A DNA stretch of 22,012 bases from Clostridiaceae bacterium (lineage in GTDB: Bacteria; Bacillota; Clostridia; UBA1212; DUPL01). The position numbers and the translations under genes are program-made. Positions 1 to 7,678 of the stretch are shown here, in pieces; within the stretch, counting starts at the first letter, position 1; every line of letters starts with the position of its first letter. The notes under the pieces were generated by a model that worked only from the letters and a program-made list of their open reading frames with translations, had not been told where the DNA came from and did no database searches. Location of the stretch: contig JAAYLF010000109.1 in assembly GCA_012522035.1 (NCBI GenBank), positions 1 through 22,012 on the forward strand, in the 5' to 3' direction.

Positions 1-607
1 CCGCTCCACGGGTGTCAAAATAGTTGGGTACGAACAAAATCCAATCCACCAGAATTACCTGGGAGTAAATATCTGCATCATGCTTTGTAACTTTTTCAAA
101 GGACCAGGCAGTTCCGTCGCCGAGATTCAGGAAACTCAGATATACTGTTCCGAATCCATTGGTTGCCAGAAACCGTCCGTTATATTTTATATGATAGCAT
201 CCATTAATTTTAGGGTCGTGTGTTGTTGATATTCTTTCTATTGAAAACTGTTGATAGGATGCTCCATTGTCAGTCCATATGTCAACATTGTTACCGGTTA
301 TATCCAACACATTTCTTGTTGGGCTGGACATAGGCTGCAGTTTGTATGTACCATTTGAGTTTCTGGTAATCTTCCATTGTTGAGCATATATCCTGTTTCC
401 CTCACTGCTTATAACTGGGGTGCCGTTCGAGTCTGCTCCGTTTTGGACCTCCAAATATCTACCGGTTATTACGTTTCTGATGTAGTATACTTCACCAGAC
501 TCCAAACCCGGTGTATCATTGGTTGCCGCCATCGCAGCATATCCGTTAAAGCCCAGGAAACTAAACATCATCGCAAACAGCAACACCATACATATTTTCT
601 TCTGCAC
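1..607 (-). CDS. Secreted ricin-type beta-trefoil lectin protein (partial, C-terminus outside the window)
   Basis: About 202 N-terminal residues are visible; the gene runs off the left edge. The chosen start is GTG at 607, with an AAGGAGT ribosome site ten bases upstream (618-624); an in-frame ATG six codons later is the alternative. The N-terminus has two lysines and a hydrophobic stretch ending near GYAAMAA, a typical signal peptide. Residues about 38-125 look like a ricin-type (RICIN/QxW) carbohydrate-binding fold: YYIRNVITGRYLEV, then AQQWKI, then RNVLDI and QQFSIERI. The stretch after residue 170 (SQVILVDWILFVPNYFDTRGA region, read in parts) may begin a second domain I do not recognise. 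The gene lies downstream of the histidine kinase on the same strand but has its own promoter-like region. A carbohydrate-binding exported protein is likely; any catalytic role is unknown. Confidence 0.75.
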   Translation of the reverse strand, partial: MQKKICMVLLFAMMFSFLGFNGYAAMAATNDTPGLESGEVYYIRNVITGRYLEVQNGADSNGTPVISSEGNRIYAQQWKITRNSNGTYKLQPMSSPTRNVLDITGNNVDIWTDNGASYQQFSIERISTTHDPKINGCYHIKYNGRFLATNGFGTVYLSFLNLGDGTAWSFEKVTKHDADIYSQVILVDWILFVPNYFDTRGA

Positions 608-656
608 TTCTACATCAACTCCTTCGTTAATTATCTTAACCAGTAGCTTGTCTAGT

Positions 657-719
657 ATTATATCATGAAAAAAAGCAATTTTTCGTGTGTTGTTCCAAAA
701 TGTGCCCCAAATGTTCCAA
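657..719 (-). promoter_or_regulatory. Putative activator-dependent promoter with LytTR-like direct repeats
   Basis: On the minus strand a perfect TATAAT lies at 657-662, about 50 bases before the lectin start codon, but no -35 box is found at 16-18 bases. Upstream lie two identical octamers, TGTTCCAA on the plus strand, at 691-698 and 712-719, exactly 21 bp apart. A degenerate middle copy, TGTGCCCCAA, sits at 701-710. LytTR regulators of the AgrA type are known to bind paired direct repeats spaced about two helical turns apart, upstream of promoters with weak -35 boxes. Assigning this site to the neighbouring LytTR regulator is inference. Confidence 0.5.
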
Positions 720-764
720 TCGGTAATTTGTATCATATTTTATGGTATTGTTTCCATTTAATCC

Positions 765-2090
765 CTACCCTGTTTTGGTGGCGTTTCCTTTATATGGTAT
801 CACAACATGGAGTGTAAACACGTTGTTCTGGAACTGAACATTCATGAATCCACCAAGTTCATCCACCGCATCCCGTATAATACTGAGACCCAAACCATGC
901 ATGCTCTTGTTGTCTTTGAGCGATTCAAACTGGTCTGCAAAAGTCTTTTTAACTCTGTCCGCAGAGTTCTCTATTAGTATGACAATGTTGTTCTCTATCT
1001 TCTGGAAGCTTATAAATATAAATTTCTCCATCGTCTCATCCTTGATACGCATGCAAGCCTCTATGGCATTGTCAATGGCATTGCCAAGTATACGGCATAC
1101 GTTGTAGGGAGATATGTATATGGTGTCTATAATATTGCTGGTCTTAACCACGTATCTGATATCATTTTCTTTGGCAAGCAGTCCCTTTATGTTGATAATT
1201 GCATCGATTGCAGGATTCTTCGTATAGATCATCGAAGCCTCCTCAATCTCAGACTCAAAGTCCTCTATATATTTTTTTAGGAGGCTGATTTCATTGTTTT
1301 TTATGAGACTTTTGATCATAACGACATGATTTTTAAAGTCATGCCTCATTTTTCTCATTTCATCGTATGAGAATCCCAATTGCTTGTAGTTCTCGTTTTC
1401 CTTTTCTATAAGGCTTTCGAGTACTGTTACTTTTACGTTGGTTGTGTATGAGTCAATAAATGCAAATATGCTGAAGTTCATGTACAGAAGACAAATTATG
1501 GAGATGCCCAAATACAGTGCATACTTGTCCATGGAGTAAATAATAGACCAGTACACTGTGTTGAGCATGATCACGCTTGCCAATGGAACGGTTATAATTA
1601 TCGCCCAGTAGTAAAGAGGAATGCGGCTGAATCTTCTGTTGATAATGTTGGCATTGGTCAGGCACAGCCAAAACAAAATCGTTCTGGTTGTGGTAATGTA
1701 AATTAATTGGTAGGAGATGTCGTTCAGATAAAGCGGGTTTACCATGAACATATTCTGAAATTGCAGGATTATGAGTTCCGCTATCAGAATGTACAATATA
1801 TATGCAACGATGGTAAGGAGCTTGTCTATTGTGTCTCCTTTGAAAACCAGGTCAAGCAATGCATAGGCCAAAGCAAACGAAAGGATAACGTTGGGTATGA
1901 ATGAGGGAATGAAGTAGAAAAAGGCAATACGTACCAGAAGTGCCAGAAGTGCTAATGCATATTTCAGGCCCTTTGCATATTTTCTTTCTTTGAGTGGAAA
2001 CATTCTGGAGTAGAACACGAATACGGTGATGCATATTTCCACAAACGCATTAATTGTGGTCCCTACCAGACTTTGATACTGTCCAAACAT
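765..2090 (-). CDS. AgrC/ComD-like sensor histidine kinase (GHKL family)
   Basis: This is a 441-residue membrane kinase. About six or seven hydrophobic segments fill residues 10-215, followed by a short coiled linker (ESLIEKENENY). The phosphoacceptor box is MRHDFKNH, with His250. The HATPase part shows the N box GNAIDNAIEAC (336-346) and the G box HGLGLSI (398-404), in the pattern of the HPK10 kinases that sense peptides (AgrC, ComD, VirS). The ribosome site is weak (AAGG, about 11 bases before ATG). It starts 31 bp after the LytTR regulator stop codon, so the two form one operon with the regulator first. No AgrB or AgrD gene lies in the window, so the ligand is unknown; a self-made peptide is possible but unproven. 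Confidence 0.88.
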   Translation of the reverse strand: MFGQYQSLVGTTINAFVEICITVFVFYSRMFPLKERKYAKGLKYALALLALLVRIAFFYFIPSFIPNVILSFALAYALLDLVFKGDTIDKLLTIVAYILYILIAELIILQFQNMFMVNPLYLNDISYQLIYITTTRTILFWLCLTNANIINRRFSRIPLYYWAIIITVPLASVIMLNTVYWSIIYSMDKYALYLGISIICLLYMNFSIFAFIDSYTTNVKVTVLESLIEKENENYKQLGFSYDEMRKMRHDFKNHVVMIKSLIKNNEISLLKKYIEDFESEIEEASMIYTKNPAIDAIINIKGLLAKENDIRYVVKTSNIIDTIYISPYNVCRILGNAIDNAIEACMRIKDETMEKFIFISFQKIENNIVILIENSADRVKKTFADQFESLKDNKSMHGLGLSIIRDAVDELGGFMNVQFQNNVFTLHVVIPYKGNATKTG

Positions 2091-2121
2091 TTTACTTCAT
2101 ACCTTACATATATATTCTGCA

Positions 2122-2826
2122 TTACAAACTTGCCAAATAACTTACATACGCAGTTTCTACATCTCTTTTCAGCACTCTGCTCAAGGGTATGGATTGTCCG
2201 GTTTTCAACACCACACTATTTACATGAATACTCTCAATGAAGGACATGTTTACAACATAGCTTTGATGCGTTTTTACAAATCCAAATCCCTCAAGCCTTG
2301 ACAGCATGTTGTTCAGGGTTGAATAAAACTGATAGGTTTTGCCAGACGCTGTATGTACATAGATGACTCTTTTCATGACTTCGAGATAGATTATGGAACT
2401 TATTTTTATGGTTATCCTGACACCTTTGATGTTTGCGACAAGGCATTTCTGCTTTCTGTAGTACTCATTAACTATACTCTGTATCTGCCTTTTAATCATA
2501 CTTTCCGGCTCTTCCTTCAGAATATACCTAAAAGCGCTTACCTCATATCCTTTTGTCGCAAATTCGCTATAGTTTGTTAAAAATGCTATTATGACCGATT
2601 TGTCTTTTTCACGAAGTCTTTGGGCAACTTCTATGCCGTTTATACCAGGCATTTCAATATCAAGAAAAACAACATCATAGGTCTTATCAATAATAGACTC
2701 AAGCAACTTCTGTCCAGAGAGAAATAAATCTATGTTGAGAGCGCGTCTTGGTCCTACAACTTCCCTTATGTAGTTTTCAGCTAGTTTACTGTAATTAATA
2801 TTGTCATCACATATAGCTACATTCAT
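2122..2826 (-). CDS. LytTR-family response regulator
   Basis: The product has 234 residues. The receiver domain (1-120) has the acidic pair D8/D9, phosphoacceptor D56 in VFLDIEMPG, T84 and K104. The LytTR DNA-binding domain (about 130-230) shows IIYLEVMKRVIYVHT, FVKTHQSYVVN and the final IPLSRVLKRDV. I chose the third possible ATG because GGGGAG lies exactly six bases before it; the longer reading adds 21 residues unlike a receiver start. It is the first gene of the regulator-kinase operon. AgrA-like regulators bind pairs of direct repeats, and such repeats occur before the lectin gene downstream. No clear promoter of its own was found, and the TGTTCCAA octamer was not seen upstream of it. 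Confidence 0.9.
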   Translation of the reverse strand: MNVAICDDNINYSKLAENYIREVVGPRRALNIDLFLSGQKLLESIIDKTYDVVFLDIEMPGINGIEVAQRLREKDKSVIIAFLTNYSEFATKGYEVSAFRYILKEEPESMIKRQIQSIVNEYYRKQKCLVANIKGVRITIKISSIIYLEVMKRVIYVHTASGKTYQFYSTLNNMLSRLEGFGFVKTHQSYVVNMSFIESIHVNSVVLKTGQSIPLSRVLKRDVETAYVSYLASL

Positions 2827-2942
2827 CACCATCTCCCCTTGCCCATTAAATTGCCTATGTAGTTTTTTTACTGTGCAATATTCTATCATACTTTATAAAA
2901 TTTTAAAATACTGCAACACATAATGGCAGTTTATAGTATTTA

Positions 2943-2971
2943 TTGTTTTATGCATAAAAAAGCTGTATAGT
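2943..2971 (+). promoter_or_regulatory. Sigma-A-type promoter for the SDR gene
   Basis: TTGTTT and TATAGT are separated by 17 bases, placing the start site near 2978 and leaving a 23-base leader that contains the AGAAAGGGA ribosome site. The region lies between the divergent regulator operon and the SDR gene. Confidence 0.6.
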
Positions 2972-3000
2972 ATAGAAAAAAACAAAGAAAGGGAATTTCA

Positions 3001-3714
3001 ATGTCAAAGGTTGTGTTGATAACAGGTGCATCAAGAGGCATAGGGCGAGCAATGGCCATCAAGTTTGCAGAATCGGGATGGCTTGTGGCTGCCAATTACA
3101 ACAAGAGCGAAGAAAAAGCATTGCAGTTAAAGAGCATGTCCAGCAACATATATATTTACAAGGCAGATGTTTCAGACAGAGATGAAGTAAAAAAAATGGT
3201 TGATGCTGTCAGAAAAGAACTTGGACCAATTTGTGTATTGATAAACAATGCTGCAATATCCAGCATTAAAATGTTTTCAGACATAACGAAAGAGGAATGG
3301 GATCATACTTTTGATGTTAATGTTAAAGGTGTATATAACTGTACCCAGGAAGTTCTGCCCGACATGGTAAGAATGAATTCCGGAAGCATTATAAACATTT
3401 CTTCCATGTGGGGGCAGGTAGGCGCCTCCTGCGAGGTCCACTACTCGGCAACAAAAGCGGCTATTATTGGCTTTACAAAAGCACTGGCAAAAGAATTGGG
3501 ACCTTCATGTATTAGAGTTAACTGTATCGCTCCTGGAGTTATCGCAACAGAAATGAACAAGGACGTTGATTTGAGCGAATTGAGAGAAGAAACGCCATTA
3601 GGTAGAATTGGAACAGCTTCAGAGATTGCTGAATGTGCCTATTTCCTTGCTTCTGATAATTCTTCCTTTATTACAGGTCAGGTTATTGGTGTAAACGGTG
3701 GACTTGTAGTATAA
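3001..3714 (+). CDS. ymfI: Short-chain dehydrogenase/reductase, YmfI-like (EF-P 5-aminopentanone reductase) or FabG-like
   Basis: A 237-residue classical SDR with a single Rossmann domain. The NADP site is TGASRGIG (8-15), followed by NNAA (82-85), the catalytic Ser in NISSMWG (about 134-135), and Tyr148 and Lys152 in YSATK. The C-terminal end ITGQVIGVNGG is typical of FabG-like reductases. The stretch WGQVGASCEVHYSATK resembles the YmfI group, which reduces the 5-aminopentanone modification on elongation factor P in Bacillus. That assignment is from memory of the family, and 3-oxoacyl-ACP reductase is the fallback. No fab genes or efp flank it, so context does not decide. It is monocistronic, with its own promoter. 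A weak hairpin and T-run (TGACA...TGTCA-TTTTT, about 3721-3750) may end its transcript. Confidence 0.8.
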   Translation: MSKVVLITGASRGIGRAMAIKFAESGWLVAANYNKSEEKALQLKSMSSNIYIYKADVSDRDEVKKMVDAVRKELGPICVLINNAAISSIKMFSDITKEEWDHTFDVNVKGVYNCTQEVLPDMVRMNSGSIINISSMWGQVGASCEVHYSATKAAIIGFTKALAKELGPSCIRVNCIAPGVIATEMNKDVDLSELREETPLGRIGTASEIAECAYFLASDNSSFITGQVIGVNGGLVV

Positions 3715-3754
3715 TTTGCCTGACACTTTTCCAAATTTTTTGTCATTTTTAGAC

Positions 3755-3782
3755 TTGACGTTTTTTAAATTTATGGTACAAT
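3755..3782 (+). promoter_or_regulatory. Promoter of tRNA-Ser
   Basis: TTGACG and TACAAT are separated by 16 bases. The start site would fall near 3790, about 21 bases before the mature tRNA 5' end. Confidence 0.75.
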
Positions 3783-3810
3783 GATAAAGCTAACAGATAG
3801 CACCTTTTGT

Positions 3811-3902
3811 GGAGAAGTACCCAAGCAGGTCGAAGGGGACGGTTTGCTAAACCGTTAGGTCAGGTAACTGGCGCAAGAGTTCGAATCTCTTCTTCTCCGC
3901 CA
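3811..3902 (+). tRNA. tRNA-Ser (anticodon GCU)
   Basis: The acceptor stem GGAGAAG (3811-3817) pairs with CTTCTCC (3892-3898), followed by discriminator G and an encoded CCA. The anticodon stem ACGGT/ACCGT encloses the loop TTGCTAA, with GCT at 3846-3848, reading AGC/AGU serine codons. The long variable arm (TTAGGTCAGGTAACTGGCGC region) is the class II feature expected for serine tRNA. The T loop GTTCGAATC is standard. It has its own promoter and terminator. Confidence 0.97.
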
Positions 3903-3904
3903 TT

Positions 3905-3936
3905 AGTCTGGGATAATAGGCATCCCAGACTTTTTT
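3905..3936 (+). terminator. Rho-independent terminator of tRNA-Ser
   Basis: A perfect stem AGTCTGGGAT/ATCCCAGACT with a seven-base loop is followed by six T residues. The tail lies about 20 bases before the next promoter. Confidence 0.9.
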
Positions 3937-3954
3937 ATTGTCTCTTCTTGTTAT

Positions 3955-3983
3955 TTGACACTAAATCATATTTCAGGTACGAT
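3955..3983 (+). promoter_or_regulatory. Intact promoter in front of the broken MATE gene
   Basis: A consensus TTGACA and a TACGAT are separated by 17 bases. The start site would lie near 3990, about 35 bases before the TTG start of the MATE pseudogene. A strong -35 surviving before a broken gene suggests the inactivation is recent or that the base calls are wrong. Confidence 0.65.
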
Positions 3984-4023
3984 TGACAAGTTGCAGTTTT
4001 TTATTATGAGGTGTGACATTAAT

Positions 4024-5329
4024 TTGGGGTCCATAGATTTGACAACAGGAAGTCCAACGAAAAAATTATTGGATTTTCAATTCCCATATTTATTGGAAAT
4101 CTCTTTCAACAAATTTACAGTGTGTCTGACATGTTTGTGGTAGGAAGATTTTTGGGCAAAGATGCTCTGGCTGCAGTCAGCGCTTGCTCTGCAGTTATAA
4201 TCTTTCTGACATCGATAATCATAGGATTATGCATGGGAAGCGGAGTGTATTTTTCCGATTTGTACGGAGGAAAGGATTACGATAAACTGTCCTTTGCAAT
4301 TCCCGCATCCTTTGTTTTTATCTTTACACTGACCATGGGAATCATGGCAGCAACAATTGTATTCTTAAATCCTTTGATGCGCTTGTTCAATATACCTTAA
4401 TGGGACTTGCCAGAACCTATTTGCTGATTACCATTTCGGGCATGCCTTTTGCTCCGCTATATAACATGGCAACGGTGGTGCTGTGTGCTTTTGGGGACAG
4501 CAAAACACCTTTGATTGCCTTGATTTCCGCATCCACCATTAATGTGGCCTTTGATTTTCTTTTGGTTATAGTGTGGCCATTAGGGGTGAAAGGTCCTGCC
4601 ATATCCACTTTGGTAGCTCAAGTTCTCTCAGGAACTCCCCTTGCATTATATGCCCTTAAGAAGATGAATTTTCTCAAACTGTGGCTAGTATTTGAAAAAG
4701 CTTTGTTTAACAGAATTGCAAAGTACTCACTCTTAACTTCCTTGCAGCAGTCAATTATGAATTTTGGGATCTTTTTGGTTCAAGGACTTGTCAACTCCTT
4801 TGGCGTTGTTACAATGGCCGCCTTTGCCATTGGTGTTAAAATTGACACCTTTGCATACATGCCAGCCCAAGAATTTGGGAACGCTTTTGCGACATATGTG
4901 GCACACAACAAAGAAGCAAACAAAATTGACCGAATACGAAAAGGCTTCCGTTCGGCAATTGTTTGCTCAACAATTTTCAGTCTTCCCATTTCCGCCTTGA
5001 TATATATTTTTGCACCCAATCTGGTAGCGTTTTTCTCTGACTCAGACCACTCTGTTATAGCTCAAGGGGCGGAATATCTTAGAATTGAAGGTCTCTTTTA
5101 TATTTTAATAGGCTATCTGTTTATTCACTATGGCTTTTACAGAGGCCTTGGACGTTTCTATACCTCAATTTTCCTGACTGTTGTCTCCCTGGGCACAAGG
5201 GTTCTTTTGTCATACTTTTTGGTCTGGGTAGGATTTGGGGTTACCAGCATATGGTGGAGCATTGTTATCGGGTGGACAATTGCAGACTTGTTCGGATTTT
5301 TAATCTATCGAAAAACCTTTAAAAATTGA
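4024..5329 (+). pseudogene. MATE-family multidrug/Na+ antiporter, disrupted by two frame-changing lesions
   Basis: Joining three frames gives a nearly full-length MATE transporter of about 435 residues, with roughly twelve membrane segments. It starts GSIDLTTGSPTKKLL, and has IYSVSDMFVVGRFLG, then GLARTYLLITISGMPF and CAFGDSKTPL. Lesion 1 is in the T4 run at 4074-4077, where one base is missing: frame one gives LLDF, and the correct continuation is SIPIFIGNLFQQIYSVSD in the next frame. Lesion 2 is at about 4395-4400, where FNIP runs into a TAA and the frame continues at MGLARTYL; one base, or one plus a few codons, is missing. The start is probably TTG at 4024, with GAGGTG nine bases upstream; an in-frame ATG at 4006 overlaps that site. 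The gene converges with the next one, one base away. Either a real pseudogene or two base-call errors. Confidence 0.85.
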
Positions 5330-5330
5330 T

Positions 5331-5567
5331 TTACATATACAAATATTTTTCCTTGTTGTTTGCAACTTCTTCCACAATATCCTTGCCTGAGGAAAACGAA
5401 TCAAAAGTCCCCTTGTTTATTTCATCTATAACCAGGTTGAGAAGTTTTTCGTAGTAAGCTTCCGGATGCATCTCCGTTGTGGACCGGGTAATATGGTCCC
5501 TGTTTTCCATGGAAGCCAAAAGCTGATACTGCTCCTTGACTTCTTGTATTAACTGTTCACGGTTCAT
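5331..5567 (-). CDS. Small hypothetical protein (78 aa)
   Basis: The start is the ATG at 5567, with AGGTG six bases upstream; an upstream in-frame start would add five residues and overlap the ribosome site. The product is acidic, cytosolic and helical, with no cysteines or membrane segments: MNREQLIQEVKEQYQLLASM, then a central YYEKLLNLVIDEINKGTFDS. I do not recognise a family; the KLLNLVIDEINKGTFDSF part resembles a short amphipathic helix pair. It follows the cysteine-containing unknown gene by 45 bp on the same strand, probably in the same transcript, and ends one base from the MATE pseudogene stop. Confidence 0.65.
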   Translation of the reverse strand: MNREQLIQEVKEQYQLLASMENRDHITRSTTEMHPEAYYEKLLNLVIDEINKGTFDSFSSGKDIVEEVANNKEKYLYM

Positions 5568-5612
5568 CTTTTTCACCTGCATTCTTTTTTTATTAGCTTT
5601 TCATCGGTACAA

Positions 5613-6122
5613 TTATTTATTCTCAAACACCAATCTGGAAGATGTTTCAAAATCAAGGTTCATGTTATGTAATTTTATACTAGTATTCAGCTTTTTTCTT
5701 ATAACACCTTCTATTTTCTCTATATCATAACTGGCAATGGCTGCGTAATGCAGATTCCAAAAGTTGTTCATGTCATATTCCGCCTTTATGATTCTTATAC
5801 CTTCGTATGACTTTATAGCTTTGTTTGCCTTGCTTACTACTTTCTCACTTATATCCTCAATCTCAATTTCTATCTGAAAGTTTCGTTTTTTCTCTTCCTG
5901 TGCAATGTAATACAAATATTTGCATTCCTTTTCAATGCACTGGTGCTGTTTTATTAACTTGTCAGTCAAATATCCCGGATGATGCAGGGATGCACAATAA
6001 CCTTTTATTTTGCTTCTGCTTGATACCTTGTTGTCAATTAAACGGCACCTGCTTGAATACTTCGGTTCTTCTAAAAAAAACTGGTAGCCCTCCTCGTCTC
6101 TAGGGAACACTGAAATCAACAT
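5613..6122 (-). CDS. Hypothetical protein with possible zinc-binding cysteine/histidine cluster (169 aa)
   Basis: The start is ATG at 6122, with AGGTG six bases upstream; a GTG three codons earlier is part of that ribosome site. The N-terminal half contains a cysteine in SSRCRLI, then GYCASLHHPGYL, then QHQCIEKECKYLYYI. Four cysteines and a HH pair within about 40 residues could bind a metal, though no classical finger spacing is present. The C-terminal half is an alternating beta/alpha pattern (FQIEIEIEDISEKVV, RIIKAEYDMNNFWNLHY), suggesting a compact domain. No family recognised. It begins 26 bp after the metallophosphoesterase gene and is likely cotranscribed with it. Confidence 0.7.
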   Translation of the reverse strand: MLISVFPRDEEGYQFFLEEPKYSSRCRLIDNKVSSRSKIKGYCASLHHPGYLTDKLIKQHQCIEKECKYLYYIAQEEKKRNFQIEIEIEDISEKVVSKANKAIKSYEGIRIIKAEYDMNNFWNLHYAAIASYDIEKIEGVIRKKLNTSIKLHNMNLDFETSSRLVFENK

Positions 6123-6148
6123 TTTTATCACCTGTTGTCTTTTTTGAT

Positions 6149-7588
6149 TTATTCTTTAAGTTTTTTTTTTTTTAGTGGAATTAGCATTGCGGCCAAAGAC
6201 ACCACCATGACGATGCCAACGCAGGTTCCCTGGGTTCTTTCTTCTTCCCGTACCTTTGCCATTGTTTGGAGATTGGCATAACTGTTTGTAAACCCAAAAA
6301 TATCGTGAAGAATGACTTTGTCATTTTCATGGTCATAGATATATGCTCTTACCAACAGCTCCTTCTCGCTAACAGATATCACTGTGAACATTGAGTTGGG
6401 TAAACCGTTGAAAACCTCAAAATACCCATCAAACCTTTCAGGCACCTGGCAGTAGTAGAATTTGGTCCCTGAAGAGCCGCCTGTGAGATACGTAGTGCCC
6501 TTTTGATTAACCACGGACAGGTATTTTCCGTTTTCATATTTCCTTTCAACGTATATCTTGTTTATATACACCTGGCCATCCAAAATACTCTTTGTTCTTG
6601 AGTAGACATGATCATGTCCTTGCAATACCAGTTCCACATTGTACTTGGCAAATATGGGTTCCAATTGTTTGCGCAAATTCTCAAACCTGTCAATGGCATA
6701 ATTGGAATGCGGCCCTGTGCTGTACAGCGGCCAGTGAAGACCAACTATCTTCCATATTTTATTAGTGTCTTCAAGGTCCTTTTCCAGCCACCTTATCTGT
6801 TTTTCGCTCAAGTTAAAATTCTCATCAACATCAGTTATGTCAAGCATTACAAAATGAGCATTTCCGTAGTCAAAGGAGTAGAAATATCCTTTTTCCACAC
6901 TTTGGTTCGCAGGAAGTTTTTTGTGGAAGTGATTGTACAGTTCAGCCCCATTGTCTTCATGGTAGTTGCCTGATACGGAGTTAATCAATGTGTAGGCTGT
7001 ATACTTCCTGTTATCATGCAGCATTGCTTTCCATTCATCCTCCACAAGACCGTTTTCCACCATGTCGCCTGTGTGAAGTATGAAACGTATTTCCGGATAC
7101 ATGGAAAATGCCTTTGCCAACACCCATCCAAAACGCTCAGGAGCGTTCTGGCTGTCAGTTATATAGAGAAAAGTAAACATAGCATTTATGTCCTGCCTTG
7201 GAGCGGTTCTAAAAGAACATGTCTCACTCCAAATGTTTCTTTTTGAATCTCCCACCCTGTAAACATATTCAGTGTCATACTCAAGACCTGATACGACAGC
7301 CTTGTATATGTTGTCCTTCTCACGAGAACCATGGTTGTCCAATACAGCATCAAACACCAAAGGATCTTTAAACACATCTTGACCTACGGTTTTCTTCAAA
7401 ACCTGAACCTGAGGTTTTTCATATTTCTCCATTGACCTGAATGTTATGCCGTATTCTGTCGCATCCTGGTTGTACATGGTAGCAGTTATTGTATAAGGGT
7501 GCGACAAGTCTTCAGCATTCGCGGGACAAAAGCCTAATATATTTGCTGCTATCAATACTGCGGTTAAAACACTTAGAAATCTGCGCAT
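6149..7588 (-). CDS. Membrane-anchored metallophosphoesterase (purple-acid-phosphatase-like)
   Basis: A 479-residue exported enzyme. Residues 1-25 form a signal peptide (cleavage near ANA-ED). An Fn3-like N-terminal domain (about 30-130) includes GLEYDTEYVYRVG, as in purple acid phosphatases. The calcineurin-like domain shows D145 (ITDSQ), GDMVENG (174-180), the third block GNYHE (207-211), H285 (LHWP) and GHDHVYSR (324-331). The C-terminus has a hydrophobic helix (about 456-471) then KKKK, a stop-transfer anchor, so it should face outward from the membrane. The third block normally reads GNHE; here a Tyr lies between Asn and His. The KKKK is encoded by a 13-base A-run (minus strand; 6161-6173), which could slip. 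GGAGGT lies five bases before the ATG; a TATAAT at 7640-7645 is a candidate -10. Confidence 0.85.
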   Translation of the reverse strand: MRRFLSVLTAVLIAANILGFCPANAEDLSHPYTITATMYNQDATEYGITFRSMEKYEKPQVQVLKKTVGQDVFKDPLVFDAVLDNHGSREKDNIYKAVVSGLEYDTEYVYRVGDSKRNIWSETCSFRTAPRQDINAMFTFLYITDSQNAPERFGWVLAKAFSMYPEIRFILHTGDMVENGLVEDEWKAMLHDNRKYTAYTLINSVSGNYHEDNGAELYNHFHKKLPANQSVEKGYFYSFDYGNAHFVMLDITDVDENFNLSEKQIRWLEKDLEDTNKIWKIVGLHWPLYSTGPHSNYAIDRFENLRKQLEPIFAKYNVELVLQGHDHVYSRTKSILDGQVYINKIYVERKYENGKYLSVVNQKGTTYLTGGSSGTKFYYCQVPERFDGYFEVFNGLPNSMFTVISVSEKELLVRAYIYDHENDKVILHDIFGFTNSYANLQTMAKVREEERTQGTCVGIVMVVSLAAMLIPLKKKKLKE

Positions 7589-7678
7589 GATTTACCTCCG
7601 CTAATAGCTTTTGTTCCAGGTAGGAGTTATATACTACATATTATATAGGAGATTTATGGCAAATAAAAGGCAAGGATC

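Noticed and set aside
377..646. Open frame of 89 codons on the plus strand at the left end
   Set aside because: It lies opposite the lectin gene and its promoter and has no ribosome site or family-like sequence.
2827..2942. Promoter of the regulator-kinase operon
   Set aside because: TATGAT and TAGAAT occur but have no matching -35 box at 16-18 bases, and the octamer found before the lectin gene is absent, so I do not call a promoter or autoregulation.
3955..4005. Earlier TTG start for the MATE gene at 3955
   Set aside because: That TTG is the first half of a consensus -35 box (TTGACA), so the true start must lie downstream.
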